From Armatimonadota bacterium (GTDB taxonomy: Bacteria > Armatimonadota > DTGP01 > JAKQQT01): a stretch of 64,000 nucleotides of DNA. The stretch spans positions 1 through 64,000 of the forward strand of contig DASXVS010000043.1 in assembly GCA_036504095.1 (NCBI GenBank), in the 5' to 3' direction. The translations under genes and the position numbers were made by a program. Positions 25,932 to 34,299 of the stretch are shown in pieces. The notes under the pieces are model-generated. The model did not search any database. It was not told the DNA's origin and was given only the letters and a program-made list of their open reading frames with translations. How positions within the stretch are numbered: position 1 is the first letter of the stretch; each line of letters opens with the position of its first letter.

Positions 25932-28595
25932 CTACGCCAAACTTTCCAGCAGCGTCAGGCGATCCTTCAGAGCCGACTGCTTCCCCAGCAGTTCGATTTC
26001 GATGGCGCGTTCCTTCTCGATGACTTCCGGCGGCGCCTTACCGACAAACGCCTGGTTGCCGAGTTTGCCCTGAGTGCGCTGGAGGTCTTTCTCGATGGCC
26101 AGCAGGTCCTTATTTGCCTTGGCGGTCGCGACCGGGATATCGAGCAGTCCCTCCACCGGCACGTAGATCTCCGCGGCGGGGGAATGGGCCGGCCACGATT
26201 TCGCGGGGCGTTCGGACGCCATATTCACTTCAGCGCGCGCGAGGTGCTTGATGAGCCACCCGGCGTCGGCGAGCGCGGCGTCGGTACCGTTGACCGGGCA
26301 GATAGTGGCGGTAATCGGCTGGCCGGGCGGGATGTTGATGGCCGCGCGCACCGAGCGCAGTGCCTCCACCACGCCGAACGCGGCAAGCATCTCCTCCTCC
26401 GCGGCGAGGTTGCGCCACGACGGCTGAGCGACCGGGTACTGCGCCACGATGAGCGGAGTCGGGGAGGCGCACGCGGGCGCACCCGACTGGACCGCTGCAT
26501 AAAGCTCTTCCGTCACGAACGGCATGAACGGGTGCAGCAATCGCAGGGTCTGCTCCAGCACGCCAATGAGAACGGCCTGCGCATCGGCGCGGTCCGGTCC
26601 CTGAAGGCGCGTCTTCGCCATCTCCACGTACCAGTCGCAGTACTCGTTCCACACGAACTCATAGATGGCGCGGCCGGCATCGTCGAGGTTGTAAGCCTCC
26701 AGCGAGGCTGCCACCGCCTCGGTAGTGGCCGACAGGCGGCTGATAATCCAGCGGTCCGCCGCATTGAGGGTGGCGATCTTCGCTGGGTCGAAGCCGCCTT
26801 CGAACGCCGGATGCGTGAAGCCTTCTTCCACGTTCATCAGCACGAACCGCGTGGCGTTCCAGAGCTTGTTCGCGAAATTGCGGCTTTCGGCCATGCGGCT
26901 TTCATTGAACCGTACGTCCTGTCCCTTGGCGGCCATGAACAGCAAGCCGAGACGCGTTGCGTCAGTACCGTACTTCGCGATCATCTCCAGTGGGTCCACG
27001 CCTGTGCCGAGGCTCTTGCTCATGCGCCGGCCGTCGGTCGCCTGAATCGTGGCGTGTACGTACACGTCGTTGTATGGGATCTTGTCCAGGTAGTGCTCGC
27101 TCATCGAGATCATGCGCGCGATCCAAAGGTACAGGATATCGCGCGCGGTGATCATCAGGTTGGTGGGGTAGAAGTACTCCAGTTCGGGCGTCTTGTCCGG
27201 CCAGCCGAGCACGGCCATCGGCCACAAGGCGGACGAGAACCAGGTATCCAGCGTGTCGTCATCCTGCACGACCGCGCCACCGCATTTGGGGCACCTGTCC
27301 GGCGCGGTTGCCTGGACGGTGATCTCCCGGCAGTCCTTACAGAAATACGCCGGGATCCGGTGTCCCCACCAGAGCTGGCGCGAGATATTCCAGTCGCGAA
27401 GGTTCTCGATCCACTGTGCCGTCTGCTGGGCGAAACGTTCCGGGAAATACGTCACCTGCCCCTCGCCGATGACGCCGAGCGTACGCTTCGCGAGGTCTTT
27501 CTCACGGCACCACCACTGGTCCAGCAGCAGCGGTTCGATGATGGTGTGGCAGCGCGCGCAATGGCCTACAGCATGGGTGTAGTCCTCTATCTTCTCGAGC
27601 AGACCCAGCGCCTCCAGGTCGGCAACCACCCTTTCGCGGCACGCGAAGCGGTCCAGCCCCGCGTATGCGCCGGCCGCCTCCGTCATTTTCCCATCTTCTC
27701 CGATGACCGAGATCTGCTCCAGGTTGTTGCGCAGTCCGGCCTGGTAGTCGTTCGGGTCGTGAGCGGGCGTCACCTTCACCACGCCGGTCCCGAACTCCAG
27801 GTCCACCAGGATATCGTCGGCGATGACAGGTATATCGCGGTCCATCAGAGGCAGGCGGACGGTCTTACCGATGAGGCCGTTCCAGCGGGGATCCCTGCTG
27901 TTCACGGCAACGGCGGTATCTCCCAGCATGGTCTCCGGCCGCGTTGTGGCCACGACTACCGATCCGGAACCGTCGGCCAGGGGGTAGCGGAGGTGCCAGA
28001 GGCTGGAAACTTCGTCGTCGTGCTCAACTTCAAGGTCCGATAATGTGGTGCCGTCCTTCACGCACCAGTTGACGACCCGTTTGCCGCGGTAGATGAAGCC
28101 GTCGTTGTACAGGCGGACGAACGACTCGGTGACCGCGCGGTAATAGCGGTCGTCCATTGTGAAGCGCTCGCGGGACCAATCGTAGGAGCAGCCGAGCGCC
28201 TTCAACTGGCCGATGATCTTTCCGCCGTAGAGCTCCTTCCACGCCCAGGCGTGTTTCAGAAACTCGTCGCGTCCGATTTCGACCGGGTTGATTCCCTGTG
28301 CGCGAAGCGAATCGCGGACCTTGATGGTGGTGCTGATGCTCGCGTGGTCGGTTCCGGGGACGCAGAGCGTGTTGAAGCCGCTCATGCGCTTCCAGCGGAT
28401 GAGCGTGTCATGAATCGCGTGCTGGAGGCCGTGACCGAGATGGAGTTCGCCGGTCACGTTGGGAGGGGGAATGGTGATGCAGTAAGGCGTGCGGCTGTGA
28501 TCGACCTCGGCCCTGAAGTAGCCGCCTTCGTCCCAGATGCCCAGCCATTTGGCCTCCACGGCCGTCGGTTCGTATGCTTTCGCCAGTTCGGTCAT
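25932..28595 (-). CDS. valS: Valyl-tRNA synthetase
   Basis: 887 residues, normal length. Class I aaRS with the HIGH-type motif in PPPNVTGELHLGHG (43-56), the CP1 editing domain (VPGTDHASIST and DDEVSSLWHLRY region), the KMSKS-type RRMSKSLGTG at about 525, an alpha-helical anticodon-binding domain and a C-terminal coiled-coil arm (LAIEKDLQRTQGKLGNQAFVG), all standard for ValRS. A hairpin with a T6 tract lies in its short leader. The 712-residue antisense frame is a shadow. Confidence 0.96.
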   Translation of the reverse strand: MTELAKAYEPTAVEAKWLGIWDEGGYFRAEVDHSRTPYCITIPPPNVTGELHLGHGLQHAIHDTLIRWKRMSGFNTLCVPGTDHASISTTIKVRDSLRAQGINPVEIGRDEFLKHAWAWKELYGGKIIGQLKALGCSYDWSRERFTMDDRYYRAVTESFVRLYNDGFIYRGKRVVNWCVKDGTTLSDLEVEHDDEVSSLWHLRYPLADGSGSVVVATTRPETMLGDTAVAVNSRDPRWNGLIGKTVRLPLMDRDIPVIADDILVDLEFGTGVVKVTPAHDPNDYQAGLRNNLEQISVIGEDGKMTEAAGAYAGLDRFACRERVVADLEALGLLEKIEDYTHAVGHCARCHTIIEPLLLDQWWCREKDLAKRTLGVIGEGQVTYFPERFAQQTAQWIENLRDWNISRQLWWGHRIPAYFCKDCREITVQATAPDRCPKCGGAVVQDDDTLDTWFSSALWPMAVLGWPDKTPELEYFYPTNLMITARDILYLWIARMISMSEHYLDKIPYNDVYVHATIQATDGRRMSKSLGTGVDPLEMIAKYGTDATRLGLLFMAAKGQDVRFNESRMAESRNFANKLWNATRFVLMNVEEGFTHPAFEGGFDPAKIATLNAADRWIISRLSATTEAVAASLEAYNLDDAGRAIYEFVWNEYCDWYVEMAKTRLQGPDRADAQAVLIGVLEQTLRLLHPFMPFVTEELYAAVQSGAPACASPTPLIVAQYPVAQPSWRNLAAEEEMLAAFGVVEALRSVRAAINIPPGQPITATICPVNGTDAALADAGWLIKHLARAEVNMASERPAKSWPAHSPAAEIYVPVEGLLDIPVATAKANKDLLAIEKDLQRTQGKLGNQAFVGKAPPEVIEKERAIEIELLGKQSALKDRLTLLESLA

Positions 28596-28616
28596 CGATC
28601 CCCCCGGGAAACGTGC

Positions 28617-28644
28617 AAAAAAGCCCCGCCCGTTCGGGCGAGGC
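28617..28644 (-). terminator. Terminator-like hairpin in the valS leader (possible attenuator)
   Basis: On the minus strand GCCTCGCCCG-AA-CGGGCGGGGC (one G-U pair) followed by six T, 22 bases before the valS ATG. There is no other minus-strand gene for it to end, so it would attenuate valS or shape its leader. Confidence 0.6.
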
Positions 28645-28663
28645 GAATCGGTTTGGTACTCCC

Positions 28664-28692
28664 ATGCTAGCAGACGGCGCGGAAGGCGTCAA
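28664..28692 (-). promoter_or_regulatory. valS: Predicted valS promoter
   Basis: Minus strand TTGACG (28,692-28,687), 17-bp spacer, TAGCAT (28,669-28,664). Predicted start near 28,657 gives a leader of about 62 bases, nearly all hairpin. The -10 matches at four of six positions. Confidence 0.45.
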
Positions 28693-28800
28693 AATGCGTG
28701 TCTCCGGTGATGGAGCCACCGAGGACAGAGAGGAAACGGAGGTTCACGGAGGAGTAGTGTAGTTGGCGGGGCTACACTGACAGCAGCACTTGAATGGCGA

Positions 28801-29364
28801 ATGGAGGCACTCGAATTGGCGATCGATTCACTGTCCAGGGTCTTTGAGGGTTGGGAGGGGTACAACACCAGCCTAGTGCACGCGATTGAGCCGCTGACGG
28901 CGGAGCAACTGGCATTTCGGCCCGCTCCCGCCATGTCTTCGGTCGGCGAGGTAGCCGCACATATCGCCTTCGGCCGTGTGGGCTGGTTCCACAACATGGG
29001 CGCTCCAGGCGCCTCCGCGCTGGCGGAGCAGATATCGGCGATCGAGAAGCCCGGCGGCCGCGCCACCGGCCCGATGAGCGAAGACCCTTCGGAACTGGTG
29101 AACTGGCTCAACGCCACGTGGGCGATGGTCGAAGGAACCCTCGGGGCGTGGACGGTGGAGGATCTGGCGGTAACGTATCCGCACACCTACTGGGGCAAGA
29201 CATACGCCGTATCGCGGCAGTGGACCATCTTCCGCATCCTGGCTCACGATATCCACCACGGCGGCCAGCTTACGGTGATGCTTGGGATGCAGGGCATCGA
29301 ACCGCCGGAGTTGTCCTCACTGGGCGGCCACCTGACGGAGCCGCCGCTGTGGGACGGGCAGTAG
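28801..29364 (+). CDS. DinB-family metalloprotein
   Basis: 187 residues. A DinB/YfiT four-helix bundle: SLVHAIEPLTAEQLAFRPAP, VGEVAAHIAFGR with H54, and FRILAHDIHHGGQL with H149 and H152/H153, giving the usual three-His metal site. Members include bacillithiol transferases and thiol-dependent detoxifying enzymes; the substrate is not predictable. Divergent from valS. Confidence 0.85.
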   Translation: MEALELAIDSLSRVFEGWEGYNTSLVHAIEPLTAEQLAFRPAPAMSSVGEVAAHIAFGRVGWFHNMGAPGASALAEQISAIEKPGGRATGPMSEDPSELVNWLNATWAMVEGTLGAWTVEDLAVTYPHTYWGKTYAVSRQWTIFRILAHDIHHGGQLTVMLGMQGIEPPELSSLGGHLTEPPLWDGQ

Positions 29365-29412
29365 CGGCGTGGACGAGGTCGTCCAGCACGCACAAGAGGT
29401 GAGAGGCTACCG

Positions 29413-29484
29413 CGGTGTCATGCTGAGCGCAGCGAAGGACCTCGACCTTACGTCGAGATGCTGCGCTGCGCTCAGCATGACACC
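29413..29484. repeat. Dispersed hairpin repeat (GTCATGCTGAGCGCAGCGAAGGA type)
   Basis: Left arm from 29,416 reads GTCATGCTGAGCGCAGCGAA; its near-complement ends at about 29,482 (TTCGCTGCGCTCAG-like, then CATGACA). CGACC-TTAC-GTCGAG forms the inner stem. A degenerate copy is at about 62,823-62,892. It lies between the convergent DinB and GH3 genes and could act as terminator. Confidence 0.75.
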
Positions 29485-29492
29485 TTCGAGAC

Positions 29493-31661
29493 CTATCGCT
29501 CAACCGTTGCCCTCTGCCTGATGTCGGCGCTGGAGGTTCCGATCTGGATTTCGTACCTGCCCGGCGTCACCACGAACTTGCCCACGGTTTCGTCATACCA
29601 CGCGAACGCGTCGTCCTTGAGCGTGAACTGCGCGTTCACCTTCTGGCCCGCGGCGATGTGGACGCGGCGGAACGCCTTGAGCTGCTTGATGGGCCGGTCC
29701 TTCGGCGCACCCACTTGGTGGACGTAGACTTGAACCACTTCGTCACCGTCTGTTCTACCGGTATTCGTGACGTCCAGAGAAAGGTCCACGCTATCGGTGG
29801 AGATCGATGTTTTGGGTTTGCCGTACTTGAACGATGTGTACGAGAGGCCGTGGCCGAACGGGTAGAGGACCTTTCCGCCGAAGTACCGGTAGGTACGGCC
29901 GGCCATGTTGTAGTCGGTGAACGGCGGCAGATCCTCGACGCTCTTGTAGAAAGTGACCGGCAGACGGCCGGCGGGGTTGTAGTCGCCAAACAGAACGTCG
30001 GCGACCGCATCGCCGTGCTGACCCGGGTACCAGGCCTGCACGATGGCCGGAATGCGATCGTTCGCCCAGTTGACTGCCAACGCGCTGCCGCTGAGAAGGA
30101 CCAGCACAACCGGTTTCCCGGTGGCCGTCATCGCCTCGATGAAGTCCTCCTGCGCTTTCGGCAAATCGATGTTCGTCCGGTCACCGCCGGAGAAGCCGGG
30201 TACTTTGACGTCCATCTCCTCGCCTTCGAGGCGCGGCGAGATGCCCATGACCATCACAACTGCGTCGGATTTGGCCGCTTCGGCGAGAGCGTCGGCTTTC
30301 GTGGGGCTGTCCGCGGCCAGTTCGGAGCCTTTGAAGTACGTGACTTCAGCCTTCCCGGCGAGCTTGTCTTTTATGCCCTTCAATAAGGTGATGGGGTGGG
30401 AGGGGTCGCCGTTGTAGTTGCCCAGCATCACCTCGACGTCGTCGGCGTTCGGGCCAACGACCAGAAGCCTCTTCAGATCCTTCTTCAGCGGGAGGGACTG
30501 TTTCGCGTTTTTGAGAAGGACGATGGATTCCCTTGCGGTCTGCAAGGCGAGGGCATCGTGCTCGCTGGAGTCGTTCACGCTGAACGGGATGCTGTTGAAC
30601 GGCACCAGTTCGGGAGGATCGAACATGCCGAGGCGGAAGCGGGCGATCAGGAGACGTTTGAGGGCGGCGTCGATTTGCTTCTCGGAAATCAGGCCCTGTT
30701 TCACTGCCTCCGGAAGCTGGCGGTAGGTGCCCCCGCAGTTCAATTCGGTTCCAGCCAGCACGGATATGGCCGCCGCTTCGGCGGCGGTTTTCACGGTCTT
30801 GTGTCCGCGATACACGTCCGAGACGGCGTCGCAATCGGAAACGACGTAGCCGTTGAAACCCCACTGGTCGCGAAGGATATCGGTCAGCAGGCGCTTGCTC
30901 GCGGTGCACGGCACACCGTCAGTGCGATTGTAGGCGCTCATCACGGAGAAGGCTTTGCCCTCCCGGACGGTGGCCTCGAAGGCGGGGAGATAGGTGTTGA
31001 ACAGGTCCGAGTCCGAAACGACCGCGTCAAACGAGTGGCGGAGCGACTCGGGACCGCTGTGAACGGCGAAATGCTTGGAGGTGGATACCGTTTTCAGGTA
31101 CTTCGGGTCGTCGCCCTGCATCCCCGTGACGAATGCGACGCCCATGCGTGACGTGAGGAAGGGGTCCTCGCCGTACGTTTCCTGGCCGCGGCCCCATCTG
31201 GGGTCACGAAAGATGTTGATGTTGGGCGACCAGAAGGTCAAACCGTAATACCCGTCGGTGTTGCCCTTTTTCTGTGCGTCACTGTACTTCGCCCTCGCTT
31301 CGTCGCTTATTACAGTCGCAACACGGTGATGCAGGTCGGTGTCCCAGGTTGCGGCGAGGCCGATGGCCTGCGGGAACACGGTTGCATGGCCGGCGCGCGC
31401 GACTCCGTGCAACGCTTCGTTCCACCAATCGTAATGTGGAATACCGAGGCGCGCAATTGCCGGCGCGTTGTTTTCCATCTGGGCGGCCTTCTCTTCGAGC
31501 GTGAGCCGGGAGATGAGGTCGTCGGCGCGCGCTGATATCGGCAGATTCGGGTCACGGAACGGCATCATGGAAGCCTCCTGCGCGAGGGCGGGCAAGGCCG
31601 CCAGAAGGAACGCCGGAATAATGAGCCGGCGAACGCGAACACGAATATTCATCAGATTCAA
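29493..31661 (-). CDS. GH3-family beta-glucosidase/beta-xylosidase
   Basis: 722 residues with signal peptide (RRLIIPAFLLAALPALA, cut near residue 28). GH3 N-terminal TIM barrel: DDLISRLTLEEKAAQM, HYDWWNEALHGVAR, TFWSPNINIFRDPRWGRGQETYGEDP-type segment, SKHFAVHSGPE, and the nucleophile Asp in GFNGYVVSDCDAV. The C-terminal sandwich and FN3-like domain end with YDETVGKFVVTPGRYEIQIG. WWNEALHG and SKHFAVHSGPE favour the xylan/arabinoxylan-type GH3 subgroup. It starts 31 bp after the PBP1A gene on the same strand. Confidence 0.93.
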   Translation of the reverse strand: MNLMNIRVRVRRLIIPAFLLAALPALAQEASMMPFRDPNLPISARADDLISRLTLEEKAAQMENNAPAIARLGIPHYDWWNEALHGVARAGHATVFPQAIGLAATWDTDLHHRVATVISDEARAKYSDAQKKGNTDGYYGLTFWSPNINIFRDPRWGRGQETYGEDPFLTSRMGVAFVTGMQGDDPKYLKTVSTSKHFAVHSGPESLRHSFDAVVSDSDLFNTYLPAFEATVREGKAFSVMSAYNRTDGVPCTASKRLLTDILRDQWGFNGYVVSDCDAVSDVYRGHKTVKTAAEAAAISVLAGTELNCGGTYRQLPEAVKQGLISEKQIDAALKRLLIARFRLGMFDPPELVPFNSIPFSVNDSSEHDALALQTARESIVLLKNAKQSLPLKKDLKRLLVVGPNADDVEVMLGNYNGDPSHPITLLKGIKDKLAGKAEVTYFKGSELAADSPTKADALAEAAKSDAVVMVMGISPRLEGEEMDVKVPGFSGGDRTNIDLPKAQEDFIEAMTATGKPVVLVLLSGSALAVNWANDRIPAIVQAWYPGQHGDAVADVLFGDYNPAGRLPVTFYKSVEDLPPFTDYNMAGRTYRYFGGKVLYPFGHGLSYTSFKYGKPKTSISTDSVDLSLDVTNTGRTDGDEVVQVYVHQVGAPKDRPIKQLKAFRRVHIAAGQKVNAQFTLKDDAFAWYDETVGKFVVTPGRYEIQIGTSSADIRQRATVER

Positions 31662-31692
31662 CTCCGGTACAGTGGGTTCGTTGGTGGTCCCG

Positions 31693-34026
31693 CTACCGCC
31701 CCGGACCGTGAAGGCGGCAGATAGCTGTGGGTGTATTCGGCGTCAGGCGCCTGGTGATCGTCCTTGGACAATAGGGGTTTGCGCGGAGCCCGGTATCGGC
31801 ACACAGCACGACGATACCCGCGGCAGGGGCTGCGGGAGCCGGCTCCGGTTCCGGCGGCGGCGGGTTGGCCGTTTCCGTCGCGGCGTCACCGGTGTCGCCG
31901 GTGGTATCGGTCGGTACGGGTGGGCTTGCAACGACCGGACGCGGTGCGGGCCGCGCGGGGACGGGGCTCAGGGCGGTGCCCGGATGGATGTCGCATTGTT
32001 GTGTCGGGGCGTCTTCGGGCTTGAATTTCCGCGTATTCCAGTGCGGGCAGTGATTGGTTGCGATCAGGCCGCTATCGGGGCAGATCTTGAGCGAGACCAT
32101 CCCGTCCGCGCCGGGCGCCGGGGTAGCGATCTCGCGTTGTCCCGGCATTTCCGAGCCGGGAGGGCTCGTCAAATCCGGCCGGTTGCGCGGGTTAAGCTGC
32201 AATGCGCGCTGCATGAACGCGTCCCAGATCGGGATGCAGCATCTGCCGCCCGACGCGTGCAGAAGCGGTCGGAAATTGTCGTTTCCCACCCATACGGCGG
32301 TTGAGAGCTGAGGCGTAAACCCCACAAACCACACGTCGCGCTCGTCCGAAGTCGTGCCGGTCTTGCCGAATGAATCCGGGATCACTCCGGCAGCGCGGCC
32401 GGTGCCCATTGTGATCACGGCGCGCAGCATCTCGTCCATCTCCTGAACGACTTCCGGCCGCACAACCTCCTGCGGTTGCGGATTGGCCTGCTCCAGGGTG
32501 TTGCCGTCGCGATCCTTCACTTCGAGGATGGACAGAGGCTCGATGAACTTGCCTTTGACCGCGAACGCTCCGTACGCGCCGGCCATTTCGAGCGTGCTCC
32601 CGCCGCCGGCGCCAATGGCCGTCGGCAGGTACGGCGGCAGGCTGCCCTTCAGGCCCAATCGCCGCGCGACCTCGATGGCCTTCCTGATACCAATGGCATC
32701 CGCGGTATTGATGGCGGCGAGGTTGATGGACAGGGCCACGGCGGTGCGCAGCGAGACGCGGCCACGGTACCGCCCGTCATAGTTGCGGGGCGTCCATCGC
32801 TTGCCGTTCCCGGCCGGCCAGGAGCGCCGGGAGTCGCCGACCGTTCGATACTGGTTCCAGCCTTCGTTGAGCGCCGCCGTGTAAACGAACGGCTTGAACG
32901 ACGAGCCCAACTGGCGCTTGTTGCTGATCGCGCGATTGAACTGCGATTTGCCCCACTCTTTGCCGCCCACCATGGCGCGGATGTAGCCGTTGTGGGGATC
33001 GACACACGTGAGGGCCGCCTCGGTTTTCGAGGTGACAAGGTGCTGGCTGGCGGCTGTCGCCAACCCTGCAACAACGGCCTGTTCCGCTGCCTGCTGCATC
33101 CCGTAGTGAAGGGTGGTCCGCACTTCGAGCCCGCCGCGGTCAACAGTCTCCGGCCCATAGCGTTCTTCCAGCTGGCGGACGACGTAATCGACGAAATGGG
33201 GGGCTTTCCACTCGTTGGTGACGTTGTTCTGCCTGGGGATCAGGCGGACGGGTTCCTGAGCCGCGGAGCGGGCTTGTTCCGGGGTTATGTAGGTCAGCTC
33301 GGCCATGCGCGCCAGCACGATGTTGCGCCGCTCTCGTGCCGCCGCCTTGTTCTTGAAGGGATCGAACTCGGTTGGCCGTTGCGGTATGCCCGCGAGCATG
33401 GCGGATTCGGCGAGATCGAGTTTGGAGACGGGCTTCCCGAAATAGCGCATTGCGGCAGCCTGCACCCCGTAGGAGCGCGCCCCATAGTACACTTCGTTCA
33501 AATAACCCTCGAGAATCTCCTTTTTGGAGTATTTTCGCTCCAGGCGAAGCGCGACGACCGCCTCCTGGAGTTTACGGCTCAGCGTTTTCTGCTTGCCGAG
33601 TTCATACGCGTTGCGAGCCAACTGCTGGGTGATGGTCGAACCGCCCTGGCCGAGATGGCCACCCTTCACGTTGGAAACTAGCGCGCGGCCGATCCCGTGC
33701 AGGTCCAGGCCCGAATGCGAGTAGAAACGATAGTCTTCGATGGCGACGGTCGCGTCCTGCAATTGCTGCGGGATGTCCTTGATGTGGATGTAGTCGCGGT
33801 TTTCGCTGAAGATTCGGGCGAGCAGCACGCCGTCCGCTGAATAAATGCGGGTGGCGGCGGAGGATAGCCCGAGTTCCTCGATGTTCGGGAGGCGCTGCGT
33901 GACCTGATACAGGGCCAGTGCGGCGAAGCCGACGACCGCCAGCAGGAACGACAGGCACCCGAATTGAAGCGCGTACTTAAGCCGCGACACGCGGCGGCGC
34001 CGTTTTCGGCGCACGGTTGTGCTCAT
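31693..34026 (-). CDS. Class A penicillin-binding protein (PBP1A type)
   Basis: 777 residues; bifunctional peptidoglycan glycosyltransferase/transpeptidase. A basic N-terminus precedes one TM helix (about 20-41). GT51 domain: E97 in VAIEDYRFYSHSGLD, GGSTITQQLARN (128-139), RKLQEAVVALRLERKYSKKEILE. Transpeptidase: S375-SF-K378, SIN (433-435), KTGTTSDERD (about 555). The C-terminal 130 residues are Pro-rich with two Cys-bearing repeats (CPDSGLIATNHCP.. and CADTGLRANPYCP..). Periplasmic. Confidence 0.93.
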   Translation of the reverse strand: MSTTVRRKRRRRVSRLKYALQFGCLSFLLAVVGFAALALYQVTQRLPNIEELGLSSAATRIYSADGVLLARIFSENRDYIHIKDIPQQLQDATVAIEDYRFYSHSGLDLHGIGRALVSNVKGGHLGQGGSTITQQLARNAYELGKQKTLSRKLQEAVVALRLERKYSKKEILEGYLNEVYYGARSYGVQAAAMRYFGKPVSKLDLAESAMLAGIPQRPTEFDPFKNKAAARERRNIVLARMAELTYITPEQARSAAQEPVRLIPRQNNVTNEWKAPHFVDYVVRQLEERYGPETVDRGGLEVRTTLHYGMQQAAEQAVVAGLATAASQHLVTSKTEAALTCVDPHNGYIRAMVGGKEWGKSQFNRAISNKRQLGSSFKPFVYTAALNEGWNQYRTVGDSRRSWPAGNGKRWTPRNYDGRYRGRVSLRTAVALSINLAAINTADAIGIRKAIEVARRLGLKGSLPPYLPTAIGAGGGSTLEMAGAYGAFAVKGKFIEPLSILEVKDRDGNTLEQANPQPQEVVRPEVVQEMDEMLRAVITMGTGRAAGVIPDSFGKTGTTSDERDVWFVGFTPQLSTAVWVGNDNFRPLLHASGGRCCIPIWDAFMQRALQLNPRNRPDLTSPPGSEMPGQREIATPAPGADGMVSLKICPDSGLIATNHCPHWNTRKFKPEDAPTQQCDIHPGTALSPVPARPAPRPVVASPPVPTDTTGDTGDAATETANPPPPEPEPAPAAPAAGIVVLCADTGLRANPYCPRTITRRLTPNTPTAICRLHGPGR

Positions 34027-34171
34027 GACAATAGGATGTTATCTCTATCGGGGCCACGATTGGAAGCGCGTCGATGCGCCGACGCCGGAGCGCCCACTTC
34101 ATGAACGCCGGTCACCTCGTCGTGTCACGCAACGACCGGGCGTGAATAGCGCGGCCCAGCGTTGCGTCTGA

Positions 34172-34177
34172 TATAAT
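34172..34177 (+). promoter_or_regulatory. Extended -10 promoter of the polysaccharide locus
   Basis: TGATATAAT: TATAAT with TG one base upstream. No clear -35 at 17 bp. Upstream of the O-antigen-ligase-like gene, with which it points. Confidence 0.45.
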
Positions 34178-34299
34178 GGTAGTGGCCGCCCGCGCCTCCG
34201 GCTTCCCCACGGCCATTGTTTGCGGCGTCCCATCCCTCGGAGCCGTACGGCGCCGCTGCGTGGCAACTTGGAAAGCGGTTGAAACCGCAATATAGTGGA

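Noticed and set aside
28596-28800. T-box riboswitch upstream of valS
   Set aside because: GGGAGTACCAAACCG before the terminator recalls the T-box sequence, but the match is poor and the predicted leader is too short for a specifier stem.
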